A stretch of 64,000 nt of DNA from Pseudomonas psychrophila HA-4 (GCF_000282975.1 NZ_ALJC01000066.1:20371-84370), one strand, 5' to 3'. Shown: positions 46,958-56,524, counted from the stretch's first letter. The notes: generated from the sequence alone by a model not told the origin. Translations and numbers: made by a program.

Positions 46958-47980
46958 TTACTGCGCCACTTTCTCGGACTTGCCGTCATAGCGCTTGCGC
47001 CATTCGGTCAAGATGGCGTCGCGGTTTTTCGAGGCCCAGGCGAAGTCGTTTTTGATCAGGCGCTGCTCGTAGTCCGCTGGCAGTTCGGTCTGCGGCTTGG
47101 CAATGCCAGGCTGCGCGAGCACGGCGAAGTTCTCTTTATAAAGCTCCATCGCCGCCGGGCTGGCCGAGAAGTCAGCCAGTTTTTTGGCGGCTGCTTCATG
47201 CGGCGTACCTTTGATCACCGCCGTGGCTTCGATTTCCCAGCCCAGGCCTTCTTTAGGCAGGATGATGTCCAATGGTGCGCCCTGGCGCTTGAGTTGCACG
47301 GCCGGGTATTCAAACGGGATGCCAATCGGGAACTCGCCTGCCGCCGCCAACTTGCACGGCTTGGAGCCGGAGTGCACGTACTGACCGATGTTCTGGTGCA
47401 GGGCGTCCATATACGCCCACCCTTGCTTCTCGCCAAACGTTTGCAGCCACGCACTCACGTCCAAAAAGCCGGTGCCGGACGACGCCGGGTTCGGCATCAC
47501 GATCTTGCCCTTGTACTCAGGCTTGGTCAGGTCTTGCCAACTCACCGGCTTGGTCAGGCCCTGTTTTTCAGCTTCGAGGGTGTTAAAGCAAATGGTCGCG
47601 GCCCATACGTCCATCCCGACCCACGCGGGCGGGTTGGCCGCATCGCGGTAGTTGGGGCCGATCTTGGCCAAATCTTGAGGGGCATAGCTTTGCAGCATGC
47701 CTTGCTGGTCGAGGATCGCCAGGCTGGAGGCTGCCAGGCCCCAGACAGCATCGGCTTGCGGACGGGCTTTTTCGGCCAGCAGTTTGGCGGTGATGATGCC
47801 GGTGGAATCACGTACCCATTTGATTTCCACGTCTGGGTTGGCCTTTTCGAACGCCTGCTTGTAGCTCTTCAGTTGCTCGGCTTCGAGGGCGGTGTAAACC
47901 GTCAGCTCGGTTTTGGCAGCAAACGCATTAACACTGAAAGCGGTGAGGACAGCAGCGACAAGAGCAAGAGGCTTGAACAT
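46958..47980 (-). CDS. ABC transporter substrate-binding protein, 2-aminoethylphosphonate type (PhnS-like)
   Basis: A 340-aa periplasmic protein with a signal peptide (about 1-22, ending NAFAA). The mature start LTVYTALEAEQLKSYKQAFEKANP is typical of the iron/aminoethylphosphonate binding cluster, with IKWVRDSTGIITAKLLAEK, GMDVWAATICFNT and GKIVMPNPASSGTGFLDV. The ATG at 47980 has AAGGAA 7 bases upstream. It is the third gene in the order ATPase-permease-binding protein. The ligand is inferred from the family and the neighbouring oxidase, not from the pocket residues. Confidence 0.82.
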   Translation of the reverse strand: MFKPLALVAAVLTAFSVNAFAAKTELTVYTALEAEQLKSYKQAFEKANPDVEIKWVRDSTGIITAKLLAEKARPQADAVWGLAASSLAILDQQGMLQSYAPQDLAKIGPNYRDAANPPAWVGMDVWAATICFNTLEAEKQGLTKPVSWQDLTKPEYKGKIVMPNPASSGTGFLDVSAWLQTFGEKQGWAYMDALHQNIGQYVHSGSKPCKLAAAGEFPIGIPFEYPAVQLKRQGAPLDIILPKEGLGWEIEATAVIKGTPHEAAAKKLADFSASPAAMELYKENFAVLAQPGIAKPQTELPADYEQRLIKNDFAWASKNRDAILTEWRKRYDGKSEKVAQ

Positions 47981-48005
47981 GGTGCGGTTCCTTGAGGTGG
48001 ACGGG

Positions 48006-49721
48006 TTATTGAGCGGGAGCACCTTGACGCCAGGCCTGCGAGCGACGCAGCACGCCGCGTGAGGCCCAGGCCAGCAGCAGGGACACGCCCGCCGAGGTAA
48101 ACAGAATTAGGGTCGACATGGCCGCCGCGCCGCCTACGTTGCCGGCATCGTCCATGTTCAACACCGCCACCGCAGCCAGGATAGTGTCGGGGCTGTAGAG
48201 AAAGATCGCCGCCGAGACCGTGGTCATTGCAGACACGAACAGGTAACGCACGATGTCCAGCAACGCAGGCAGACAGATCGGTAAGGTGACGCGCCAGTAG
48301 TGGCGGTACAGCGGCGCCTTGAGTGACAGCGCCGCCGCTTCGAACTCGCTGTCGAGTTGACGCAACGCGGTGGTCGCGGTCATGTGTGCGGTGGTCAAAT
48401 AGTGAGCAATTGTGCACACCACCAACAGCGTCATGGTCCCGTAGAACACGTGCAGCGGGTTGCCCGGCAGGTTGAAAAAGAACACGTAGCCCAAACCCAG
48501 CACCAAGCCCGGTACCGCCATCGGCACAAAGCTGAGCATACGCAGGGCCAGATTCAGGCGTTTTTGACCGTTGGTTTTTTCCATCAGGTAGGCGCCGGTG
48601 AAGATCACCGCGCTACCGATCAGCGCCGTGCACAGCGCCATGGTCACGCTATTGCGGTAGGCCAGCCAGCCGCCGCCAGCGGTGTCGCTGAACTGGTAAT
48701 GGTTGAGTGAAAGCGACAGGTTGTACGGCCAGAATTTGACCAGCGACGAGTACACCGCCATCCCGAACACCAGCAACAGGGCCGCGCAAATCAGCAGCAC
48801 GATGGCCAGGTAGCAGCCGTCGCGTCCTTTGGATGACAACGGTTTGAACACCTGAGCGCGGCCGCTCATGGCGTCGCCATGCTGACGGCGCAACCAGGCA
48901 TCGACGCCAAAACTGAATAATGCGGGCAGCAGCAAGACCATGCCGATCAGGGCGCCACGTCCAAACTGCTGCTGGCCGACCACGGCTTTGTAGGCTTCCA
49001 GCGCTAGCACTTGGTAGTCGCCGCCCACCACCACTGGCACGCCGAAATCAGTGATGGTCAGGGTGAAAACAAGACAGAAGGCGGCGAACACTGCTTGGCG
49101 AGTGCCGGGCCACGTGATGCTGCGAAAGGCTTTGAAAGGGCTCGCGCCCATGCTCGATGCAGCATCAAACAAGCGCGCATCGGCCAGCGACAGCGCCGAG
49201 AGCAGAATCATCAATGCGTGAGGAAAGGTGTAGATCGCTTCGCCGAGCACGATGCCCCAGAAGCCGTAAATGTTGTCTGCGACCAGCCCGCGCAACACAC
49301 CCTGATTGCCGAACAGGTACACCAGCGCAATACCCGGCAACATCGACGGCGCCATCAGCGGCAGCAGTGACAGCCCGCGCCAAATGCGCTTGCCGGGGAT
49401 CAGGGTGCGTTGCAGGGCGTAGGCAAACAGGTACGCCAGCGGCACCACAATCGCTGCCACGCTGAGTGACACGTTGAGGCTATTGCCCACCAGCCAATGA
49501 AAATTGTCGCTGGTGACCAGCTCTCGCGCCGCGACCCATCCGCCGCCCTGACCGCCTTCGGCACTGAAACCACGCCAGAAAATCGCCAGCAAGGGCATTA
49601 GCACTGCTACGCCCAACAGCAACAGTAAAAACAGCTTACCGCCGAGCACAAAAATGCGGTCACCCAGTGGTACCTGAGCACTCTGTTTGCCCGTCAGCGG
49701 CAAGGCCATGTGCGCAGCCAT
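48006..49721 (-). CDS. ABC permease, fused two-domain, 2-aminoethylphosphonate type (PhnU-like)
   Basis: A 571-aa inner-membrane protein with two tandem permease domains, about twelve helices in all. Each half has an EAA loop contacting the ATPase: DARLFDAASSMGASPFKAFRS in the first and DSEFEAAALSLKAPLYRHYW in the second. The ATG at 49721 follows the ATPase stop after one base (TAAGATG), so translation is coupled; 60 further codons upstream are antisense or alternate-frame sequence of the ATPase. The binding protein follows after 25 bases. Confidence 0.84.
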   Translation of the reverse strand: MAAHMALPLTGKQSAQVPLGDRIFVLGGKLFLLLLLGVAVLMPLLAIFWRGFSAEGGQGGGWVAARELVTSDNFHWLVGNSLNVSLSVAAIVVPLAYLFAYALQRTLIPGKRIWRGLSLLPLMAPSMLPGIALVYLFGNQGVLRGLVADNIYGFWGIVLGEAIYTFPHALMILLSALSLADARLFDAASSMGASPFKAFRSITWPGTRQAVFAAFCLVFTLTITDFGVPVVVGGDYQVLALEAYKAVVGQQQFGRGALIGMVLLLPALFSFGVDAWLRRQHGDAMSGRAQVFKPLSSKGRDGCYLAIVLLICAALLLVFGMAVYSSLVKFWPYNLSLSLNHYQFSDTAGGGWLAYRNSVTMALCTALIGSAVIFTGAYLMEKTNGQKRLNLALRMLSFVPMAVPGLVLGLGYVFFFNLPGNPLHVFYGTMTLLVVCTIAHYLTTAHMTATTALRQLDSEFEAAALSLKAPLYRHYWRVTLPICLPALLDIVRYLFVSAMTTVSAAIFLYSPDTILAAVAVLNMDDAGNVGGAAAMSTLILFTSAGVSLLLAWASRGVLRRSQAWRQGAPAQ

Positions 49722-49722
49722 C

Positions 49723-50799
49723 TTAGGCAAACACCTGCAAGCTGCTCGGTGGCAAGGCGACGAAGATGTCTTGGGCGCCGAGGCGCGGCAGCTCGTGGGT
49801 GCCGACCTCTGCGGTAAGCGCGTGGCCCGGCAACTGGTTGAGTTCAAAACGCATGCGGCAACGATTGCCGAGGAAGGTGATTTCCCGCACGCGGGCCGCA
49901 AACAGGTTTTCCTGGTGCAGCACAGGGTTCACGCTGATCGCTTCGGGCCTGCAAAACAGTCGGCCCGATGCAGCCCGGCCAGCGTCCGCAGCCAGGCGAA
50001 TACTCAGGCCGCCCACTTGCGCGTGGCTGTCGCTGTTGCGCTGAAACGGCAACCAGTTACCTTGCCCGACAAATTCGGCGACAAACGGCGTGGCGGGTTT
50101 GTCGTAGATGTCTTGCGGGGTGGCGTATTGCTCGACCTTGCCGTTGTTCATCACGGCGATGCGGTCGGCCATCAGCATGGCTTCATCCTGGTTGTGCGTC
50201 ACCATCAAGGTGGTGATACCCAAGCTGCGTTGCAGTTGGCGCAAATGGGTACACAAATGTTCACGCACGCGGGCGTCCAGCGCCGACATCGGTTCATCGA
50301 GCAACAGCAGCGACGGGGCTGGCGCCAAGGCGCGGGCCAGTGCAACACGTTGCTGCTGGCCGCCGGACAGTTGGCCGGGGAACTTCTTCTCGCTGTCGGT
50401 GAGGCCTACCAGTTCGAGCATCTGCACAACGCGCTTACGCGCCCCATCGCGGTTCCTACCCGCTAGGCCGTAGGCGATGTTGGCTTCGACCGTCAGGTTG
50501 GGAAACAAGGCGTAGGACTGAAACAGAATTCCGTAGTCCCGTGCTTGCGGGGCGAGCTCAGAGACGTCGCGATCACCGAGGTATAGGTGGCCATCGTCCT
50601 GACGCTCCAGCCCGGCGATGCACCGCAGCAGGGTGGTTTTGCCGCAGCCAGAAGGCCCGAGCAGGCACACCAATTCGCCTGCGGCCACCTCCAGCGAGAC
50701 GTTATCTAGCGCCTTAAAGGCGCCAAAGCGTTTACTGACATTGCGCACCCTCATCGGGACGCCGGGTTGGGTCAACGTGGCGGTGTTCGTGCTGTTCAT
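49723..50799 (-). CDS. ABC ATPase, 2-aminoethylphosphonate type (PhnT-like)
   Basis: A 358-aa MalK/PotA-like ATPase with Walker A GPSGCGKTTLLR (about residues 49-60), Q-loop ILFQSYALFPNLTV, signature LSGGQQQRVALARAL, Walker B LLLLDEPMSALD and switch His in MVTHNQDEA, followed by a C-terminal TOBE-like domain (GNWLPFQRNSDSHAQVGGLSIRL). It energises import through the permease whose gene follows after one base. First gene of the transporter operon; a terminator separates it from lysR. Confidence 0.88.
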   Translation of the reverse strand: MNSTNTATLTQPGVPMRVRNVSKRFGAFKALDNVSLEVAAGELVCLLGPSGCGKTTLLRCIAGLERQDDGHLYLGDRDVSELAPQARDYGILFQSYALFPNLTVEANIAYGLAGRNRDGARKRVVQMLELVGLTDSEKKFPGQLSGGQQQRVALARALAPAPSLLLLDEPMSALDARVREHLCTHLRQLQRSLGITTLMVTHNQDEAMLMADRIAVMNNGKVEQYATPQDIYDKPATPFVAEFVGQGNWLPFQRNSDSHAQVGGLSIRLAADAGRAASGRLFCRPEAISVNPVLHQENLFAARVREITFLGNRCRMRFELNQLPGHALTAEVGTHELPRLGAQDIFVALPPSSLQVFA

Positions 50800-50910
50800 G
50801 GATGCACCTCATCAAGCAGATGGGGTCATCCTAGAGGCGCTATGCGTACACGATGTGGCAGTAACGCAAAAGCTTCCGATAGAGGTATTGGTGGATTTTG
50901 GGGTCGATCA

Positions 50911-50966
50911 AAAACGCCCTCAGCCTAGCCCTCTCACTCTGAGAGAGGATTGGGGTAAGGGCTTTT
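50911..50966 (-). terminator. Terminator after the LysR gene, CCCTCACCCC family
   Basis: On the minus strand AAAAAGCCCTTACCCC... pairs with ...GGCTGAGGGCGTTTTT around CTCAGAGTG. The stem ends in a run of Ts, immediately after the LysR stop. It is a worn third copy of the repeat family at 2101 and 46836, used here as a rho-independent terminator. Confidence 0.72.
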
Positions 50967-51830
50967 TCAGCAGCCTGCCATTTCCTGCGCCAGGCCCAGA
51001 AAAGCCGCAGGCAAGCGCGCTGACTTTCGCTCTTTGAGGCAGTACAAGTATTCAGAGATCAACGGCGCGCCTTCAAGGCTCAGTACCTTAAGTTGCGGGT
51101 CGTGGGGGACTTCTTGGCGGGCAATGATGCTTATCCCGATGTTGCGCAGTACCGCTTCGCGTATCGACTCACGGCTGCCAATTTCCAGCAGCGGGCCAAA
51201 GCCAACCCCGGCGCTGTTGAGCAGTTCTTCGGTCAGTTTGCGCGTGGTCGAGCCCTGCTCGCGCATCAGCAAGCAATGCCCGGCCAAGGCACTCAGCGGC
51301 ACGTGATCGAGCTTGGCCAACGGATGATTGCGGTGCACCGCCACCACCAGCGGGTCGGAGCCGAGCACGCGGCGAATCAGCCTAGGGTCTTCAAGCAACT
51401 GTGATGAGGCCGCAAGGTCGACCCGGTATTCGTCCAGCGCTTCGAGCACTTGCTGCGAGTTGCCAATGTCTACCGACACCACCATCTGCGGCAAGCGTTC
51501 ACGGAACGCTTTGACCAGATCGAGGATGTAGTACGGCGCGGTAGCAGCGATGCGCAGGGTGCCGGTGCCATGCCCGCAGTTGCGCAAGAAGAACTCAATG
51601 TCGGCCTCATGCTGCAACAACGTTTTGACCATGGGCAGCAAACGCACGCCGTCATCGCTGAGCGTCAGGCGCCGCCCGCCCCGGTAAAACAACTCCACGC
51701 CGTAATGGCTTTCAAGCTGGCGAATCTGGGTGGTCACGGTCGGCTGGCTCAAACCGAGCTTTTTCGCAGCCTGAGTAATACTGCCCAACTGGGCCACCCG
51801 GTAAAACGCTTTCAGCTCGGCACTCAGCAC
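50967..51830 (-). CDS. LysR-family regulator of the aminophosphonate cluster
   Basis: A 287-aa LysR regulator. The N-terminal winged helix is FYRVAQLGSITQAAKKLGLSQPTVTTQIRQLESHYGVELF (key: AAKKLGLSQPTVT), followed by the effector domain. LRIAATAPYYILDLVKAF and RVLGSDPLVVAVHRNHPL fit the group found with aminoethylphosphonate genes (TIGR03339). It is upstream of and in the same direction as the transporter genes, 167 bases apart, so it may act at that gap. A LysR T-N11-A box was not identified with confidence. Confidence 0.84.
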   Translation of the reverse strand: MLSAELKAFYRVAQLGSITQAAKKLGLSQPTVTTQIRQLESHYGVELFYRGGRRLTLSDDGVRLLPMVKTLLQHEADIEFFLRNCGHGTGTLRIAATAPYYILDLVKAFRERLPQMVVSVDIGNSQQVLEALDEYRVDLAASSQLLEDPRLIRRVLGSDPLVVAVHRNHPLAKLDHVPLSALAGHCLLMREQGSTTRKLTEELLNSAGVGFGPLLEIGSRESIREAVLRNIGISIIARQEVPHDPQLKVLSLEGAPLISEYLYCLKERKSARLPAAFLGLAQEMAGC

Positions 51831-51847
51831 TGCGGCCCTCTCTTGAT

Positions 51848-54100
51848 CTATTTGCGCAACAGACGCAAACCATTAAACACCACCAAGAGGCTCACGCCCA
51901 TGTCGGCAAAAACGGCCATCCACATGGTGGCTAAGCCGAGGAAGGTTACCGTGAGAAAGATGGCCTTGATGACCAATGCCAACGCGATGTTCTGTTTCAG
52001 AATGCTCGAGGTGCTGCGCGACAAGCGAATGAATGCTGGGATTTTGCGTAGATCGTCGTCCATCAAGGCGACATCAGCGGTTTCAATCGCCGTGTCCGTA
52101 CCCGCCGCCGCCATGGCAAAACCGATCTCGGCTCGGGCCAGCGCCGGGGCGTCGTTGATGCCGTCACCGACCATGCCTACGTTATGACCCTTGGCGTAAA
52201 GGGCTTCAATGGCCTTGAGTTTGTCTTCCGGCAGCAAGTTGCCCTGCGCTTCGTCGATGCCCACTTGTGCGGCAATGGCGTTGGCGGTGTGCGGGTTGTC
52301 GCCAGTCAGCATCAGGGTTTTAACCCCCAACTCGTGCAACTCGCGAATCGCTTCGCGGCTCGATTCCTTGACCGTATCGGCCACTGCGAACAGGGCCAAT
52401 GGACCAACGCTGTCGATGAGCAGAATCACCGTTTTGCCCTGTTGTTCAAGCGCGAAGAGTTTCTCTTCAAGTGCAGGTGAGCACAGGCCCAATTCTTCAA
52501 TCAGGCGGTGGTTGCCCAAGTGGTAAACCTTGCCCTCGATTTCGCCGCGCACGCCACGCCCTGTCAGGGCAGTGAAGTTATCCACAGCACGCAACGACAG
52601 GTTTTTATCCACAGCCGCATTGGCGACGGCCAGAGAAACCGGGTGGTCGGAACGCGAAGCCAGGCTTGCCGCTAATAAGTGCGCACTCTCGGCGTACACC
52701 GGATCAAGCGGCAGGTAATCGGTAAGCACCGGCTTACCGTGGGTGATGGTGCCGGTTTTATCCAGCGCCAAAAAGTCCAGCTTGTGGCCGCTTTCGAGGT
52801 ATACCCCGCCTTTGACCAGAATGCCTTTGCGCGCAGCCGCCGCCAGACCGCTGACGATAGTCACCGGGGTCGAGATCACCAACGCACAAGGGCACGCTAC
52901 CACCAGCAATACCAGAGCACGGTAAACCCAATCAAACCACACGCCGCCCATCAACAACGGCGGGATAACCGCCACGGCCAAGGCAAGCAAGAACACCACC
53001 GGGGTGTAGATTTTGGCAAAGCTGTCGACAAACCGCTGGGTTGGCGCACGCGCACCTTGCGCTTGTTCGACGGCATTGATGATGCGCGCCAGGGTCGAGT
53101 TGTTGGCGGCTGCCGTGACCCGATACTCCAGGGCACCGGCCTGATTGATGGTGCCCGCGAAGACTTTATCGCCAACGGTTTTTTCAATCGGCAAGCTTTC
53201 GCCTGTAATGGGCGCTTGGTCGATGGTCGAGTTACCGGCCACGATTTCGCCATCTAGACCAATACGCTCGCCGGGTTTTACCCGCACGATGGCGCCCAGT
53301 TCGACGTCTTTTACCTCACGCTCCTGCCAAGTGCCGTCCGCTTGCTGCACGGTGGCTTTGTCGGGTGCCATTTGCATCAGGCCGCTGATGGCATTGCGCG
53401 CGCGGTCCAAGGATTTGGCTTCGATCAGCTCAGCCACGGTAAACAGGAACATCACCATCGCCGCTTCTGGCCATTGACCAATCAGCACCGCACCGGTCAC
53501 GGCGATGCTCATCAGGGCGTTGATGTTCAGGTTGAGGTTTTTCAGGGCAATCCAGCCCTTTTTGTAGGTGGTCAGGCCGCCGCTGAAAATCGACACCAGC
53601 GCCACCAAGGCAATCACCCACGTTGGAGCCGCGTCGGTGAAATGCAGCACTTCGGCGGCCAATGCGCCAACACCCGACACAGCCAGCGGCCACCAGTGCT
53701 TTTTGGCAACCGGGGCTGGCGCAGTGTCGGTGTCCGACTCCAGCGGATCGGCCTGCATGCCGAGAGATTTGATGGCCGCAACAATCGGCTCAGTGGTCGG
53801 CAAGTCGTGGGTGACGCCCAGCACCCGATTAATCAGGTTGAACTCTAACTGCTTCACACCGGCCAGCTTGCCCAGTTTGTTCTGAATGAGGGTCTGCTCG
53901 GTCGGGCAGTCCATGGCCTCAATACGAAAGCTGCTGACGCGAGCGCCCGCTGTCGCCTCGGCGCTCAGCTTGATGACGCTTGGCGCAGCGCTGCTGGAGC
54001 AGCAACTGGCTGCAGGGTCATGCTTTTCTTCATGACCGTGATCATGGTCATGGTCATGACCAGCGTGTGGTTTGTGCGGAGTGTGAATGGAGTCGCTCAT
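51848..54100 (-). CDS. cadA: Zn/Cd/Pb-exporting P-type ATPase
   Basis: A 750-aa P1B-type ATPase that pumps divalent heavy metals out of the cell. The N-terminus has a His-rich stretch (HAGHDHDHDHGHEEKHD, about 13-28) and a Cys pair, then one metal-binding domain with MDCPTEQ (63-69) in which the second Cys of the usual CxxC is Glu. Membrane motif CPC is in VACPCALVIS; phosphorylation site DKTGT; GDGINDAPAL hinge; TGES. The ATG at 54100 fits the promoter. Divergent from cadR with a shared operator. Confidence 0.92.
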   Translation of the reverse strand: MSDSIHTPHKPHAGHDHDHDHGHEEKHDPAASCCSSSAAPSVIKLSAEATAGARVSSFRIEAMDCPTEQTLIQNKLGKLAGVKQLEFNLINRVLGVTHDLPTTEPIVAAIKSLGMQADPLESDTDTAPAPVAKKHWWPLAVSGVGALAAEVLHFTDAAPTWVIALVALVSIFSGGLTTYKKGWIALKNLNLNINALMSIAVTGAVLIGQWPEAAMVMFLFTVAELIEAKSLDRARNAISGLMQMAPDKATVQQADGTWQEREVKDVELGAIVRVKPGERIGLDGEIVAGNSTIDQAPITGESLPIEKTVGDKVFAGTINQAGALEYRVTAAANNSTLARIINAVEQAQGARAPTQRFVDSFAKIYTPVVFLLALAVAVIPPLLMGGVWFDWVYRALVLLVVACPCALVISTPVTIVSGLAAAARKGILVKGGVYLESGHKLDFLALDKTGTITHGKPVLTDYLPLDPVYAESAHLLAASLASRSDHPVSLAVANAAVDKNLSLRAVDNFTALTGRGVRGEIEGKVYHLGNHRLIEELGLCSPALEEKLFALEQQGKTVILLIDSVGPLALFAVADTVKESSREAIRELHELGVKTLMLTGDNPHTANAIAAQVGIDEAQGNLLPEDKLKAIEALYAKGHNVGMVGDGINDAPALARAEIGFAMAAAGTDTAIETADVALMDDDLRKIPAFIRLSRSTSSILKQNIALALVIKAIFLTVTFLGLATMWMAVFADMGVSLLVVFNGLRLLRK

Positions 54101-54126
54101 CAGGTTGCGTCCAAGAAAGGTGCCTG

Positions 54127-54163
54127 TTGCCAAGTAAAGACCCTGTAGCCACTATAGGGTCAA
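54127..54163. promoter_or_regulatory. Divergent cadA/cadR promoters with CadR operator
   Basis: The operator is the palindrome GACCCTGTAG...CTATAGGGTC (54139-54161). For cadA, on the minus strand, TTGACC (54163-54158) is followed after about 19-20 bases by TTTACT/TTACTT, the overlong spacer typical of MerR-family promoters. For cadR, on the plus strand, TTGCCA (54127-54132) and TATAGG (54153-54158) are 20 bases apart. One dyad thus lies in both spacers. Confidence 0.8.
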
Positions 54164-54186
54164 GCATCCTTTCGGAGATAAGCGTG

Positions 54187-54636
54187 ATGAAAATTGGTGA
54201 ACTGTCGAAATTGACCGACTGCCAGGTCGAAACCATCCGTTACTACGAGCGCGAAGGGCTGCTGCCAGAACCGGCGCGCAGCGAGGGTAATTACCGTTTG
54301 TACACCCAGGCGCACGTTGAGCGGCTGACGTTTATCCGCAATTGCCGCAGCCTCGACATGACCTTGGAAGAGATCCGCAGCTTGCTCAATCTGCGCGACA
54401 GCCCGCAGGACCAATGCGAAAGCGTGAATGCGCTGATCGACGAACACATCCACCACGTCAAAGCACGCATTGATGGCTTACAGGCGTTGCAGGTGCAACT
54501 ACTCGACCTGCGCCAACGCTGTGGCGAAGGGCCGGGCAACCAACATTGTGGGATTTTGCAGCGTCTGGAAATCAGCGGCTCAGTGACGGCGCCAGAAGGC
54601 GAGCCAAGCCATGTGGGCAGAAGCCACGGGCATTGA
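54187..54636 (+). CDS. cadR: MerR-family cadmium/lead-responsive regulator
   Basis: A 149-aa MerR protein. The DNA-binding head MKIGELSKLTDCQVETIRYYEREGLLPEP is followed by the dimer helix and metal-loop cysteines: Cys in SPQDQCESVN and in RQRCGEGPGNQHCGILQ, plus a His-rich tail (HVGRSHGH) as in CadR. The ATG at 54187 has GGAG 9 bases upstream. It bends the divergent promoter to activate cadA when Cd, Pb or Zn binds. The long His tail varies between strains. Confidence 0.9.
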   Translation: MKIGELSKLTDCQVETIRYYEREGLLPEPARSEGNYRLYTQAHVERLTFIRNCRSLDMTLEEIRSLLNLRDSPQDQCESVNALIDEHIHHVKARIDGLQALQVQLLDLRQRCGEGPGNQHCGILQRLEISGSVTAPEGEPSHVGRSHGH

Positions 54637-54684
54637 ATCTGAAAACACCCTCACTCCCCCACAGGAGGTAAGCGAGGGGATAGG

Positions 54685-55656
54685 TTACACCGCCATTGGC
54701 GCGGTCATTGGCGCGTGGTGCTGGTAGCCTTCGAGGCTGAAGTCACTCGGCTCGATCAGCTCCAACCACTCCGGCTGATACACGCCCGTTTTGGCGAATT
54801 CCGGCACGCGGTCCGAGATCACCAGTTTTGGCATCGGAAATGGCTCGCGGGTCATCTGTTCGTTGAGCATGTCCAGGTGGTTTTCATACACGTGGGCATC
54901 GCCAATGAAGTACGTGAACCAACGCGGCGTGTAGCCCGTTAGGCGGCCAATCAGGCTAAGCAAGGCTGCGCCTTCGGTCAGGTTAAACGGTGTGCCCAGG
55001 CCCAAGTCGTTGGAACGAATGTAGAGGGTCAGGGAGATTTCCTTGGTCTCGACGTTCGGATGGAACTGGTACAACAAGTGGCACGGCGGCAGGGCCATTT
55101 CGTCGAGCTGGGCGCAGTTCCAGCCGTGGAACAAGATACGGCGGCTGCCCGGATCATTGATGATCGTGTCCACGCACTGGCGCACTTGGTCGATGGCTTT
55201 GTACAGCACCACGTAGGCTTGGCCGTCTTCTTCGCCTTCAGCAATCTGACGATAGCCTTGGCTCAGGCACAGTTCGATGGCTGCCTGGTTGCTGCGGGCC
55301 ACTTGCTTATAGGCAGGCCACTTGCGCCATTGCACGCCGTAGATTTCGCCCAGGTCGTCTTCGCCCTGACGGAACGGATTGGCCAGCCACTGCGCGTTTT
55401 CGTTGGCGTTCTGGTCCCATACCTTGCAACCCAGTGCACGAAAATCTGCCGCGCTGTTCACCGGGCGCAAGAAGCCGCACATCTCGCCAATCGCCGATTT
55501 GAACGCCATACGCCGAGTGGTGATGGCAGGGAAGCCTTCTTTGAGGTCATAGCGCAACATGGCGCCGGGCAGACTGATGGTCTTCACGCCGGTGCGGTTG
55601 GCTTGCAAGGTGCCATTTTTAATGACGTTGGCAACGAGTTCGAGATATTGCTTCAT
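54685..55656 (-). CDS. thyA: Thymidylate synthase
   Basis: Methylates dUMP to dTMP with methylenetetrahydrofolate. The 323-aa protein has the catalytic Cys in [25 protein letters not shown] and [16 protein letters not shown], and begins [15 protein letters not shown]. It is longer than the E. coli enzyme (264 aa) through an insertion around residues 90-150 ([15 protein letters not shown]...) that is normal for the pseudomonad type. AGGA lies just upstream of the ATG at 55656. Close to lgt (49 bases), same strand. Confidence 0.96.
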   Translation of the reverse strand: MKQYLELVANVIKNGTLQANRTGVKTISLPGAMLRYDLKEGFPAITTRRMAFKSAIGEMCGFLRPVNSAADFRALGCKVWDQNANENAQWLANPFRQGEDDLGEIYGVQWRKWPAYKQVARSNQAAIELCLSQGYRQIAEGEEDGQAYVVLYKAIDQVRQCVDTIINDPGSRRILFHGWNCAQLDEMALPPCHLLYQFHPNVETKEISLTLYIRSNDLGLGTPFNLTEGAALLSLIGRLTGYTPRWFTYFIGDAHVYENHLDMLNEQMTREPFPMPKLVISDRVPEFAKTGVYQPEWLELIEPSDFSLEGYQHHAPMTAPMAV

Positions 55657-55705
55657 GGTTTTCCTAGCGTTTGAATGCAGGGCCACTCGGCCCCGCGATT
55701 CGACT

Positions 55706-56512
55706 TTAATGCGCAGCCTTTTGAGCCGCTGGATCTCGCTTGTAAGCCAGCCAGATCAGGAACAGACCGCCCGCGATCATCGGAAGGCAGAGGATTTGCC
55801 CCATCGTGACCCAGCCGAACGCCAAATAGCCCAGTTGAGCATCGGGTACGCGGACGAATTCGACGATGAAACGGAAGATCCCGTAGAACAGGGCGAACAT
55901 CCCGGAAACGGCCATCGTAGGACGGGGTTTACGCGAGTACAGCCAAAGAACGAGGAACAGTGCCACACCTTCCAGCGCAAACTGGTAAAGCTGCGACGGA
56001 TGGCGCGCCAATTGCTGTGGGTCGGTCGGAAAGATCATCGCCCACGGCACGTCGCTGGCTTTGCCCCACAGTTCGGCATTGATGAAGTTACCAATGCGTC
56101 CTGCCCCCAGACCAATCGGCACCACGGGTGCGATGAAATCCAGGATCTGGAAAAACGACTTGCCGTTGCGCTTGCCGAACCACCAAGTGGCCAGCATGAC
56201 GCCGATCAGTCCGCCGTGGAACGCCATGCCGCCTTTCCACACTTCGAAAATCAGCAAGGGGTTGGCGATGTAGGCGCTCAGGTCGTAGAACAGCACATAA
56301 CCTAGACGGCCGCCGACAATCACGCCCATGGCCACCCAAAACACTAGGTCTGAGAGCTTCTCTTTGGTCCAGGTCGGATCGAAACGATGGAGGCGTCGCG
56401 ACAGGATCAGCCAAGCTGCACCAATGCCGATCAGGTACATCAAGCCATACCAATGGATTTTCAGCGGTCCGATGGCCAATGCCACCGGGTCAATCTGCGG
56501 GTAAGGCAGCAT
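55706..56512 (-). CDS. lgt: Prolipoprotein diacylglyceryl transferase
   Basis: First enzyme of lipoprotein maturation; it adds diacylglycerol to the lipobox Cys. The 268-aa inner-membrane protein has about seven helices. The Lgt signature [13 protein letters not shown] is at about residues 142-154, preceded by [15 protein letters not shown] with the essential His and followed by [12 protein letters not shown]. The family start is [20 protein letters not shown]. It precedes thyA in the same direction, the usual lgt-thyA order. Confidence 0.96.
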   Translation of the reverse strand: MLPYPQIDPVALAIGPLKIHWYGLMYLIGIGAAWLILSRRLHRFDPTWTKEKLSDLVFWVAMGVIVGGRLGYVLFYDLSAYIANPLLIFEVWKGGMAFHGGLIGVMLATWWFGKRNGKSFFQILDFIAPVVPIGLGAGRIGNFINAELWGKASDVPWAMIFPTDPQQLARHPSQLYQFALEGVALFLVLWLYSRKPRPTMAVSGMFALFYGIFRFIVEFVRVPDAQLGYLAFGWVTMGQILCLPMIAGGLFLIWLAYKRDPAAQKAAH

Positions 56513-56524
56513 TGCGACTCCTTG

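Noticed and set aside
46772..47995. 407-codon open frame on the plus strand
   Set aside because: Antisense to the binding protein and running through the CCCTCACCCC repeat; no domain.
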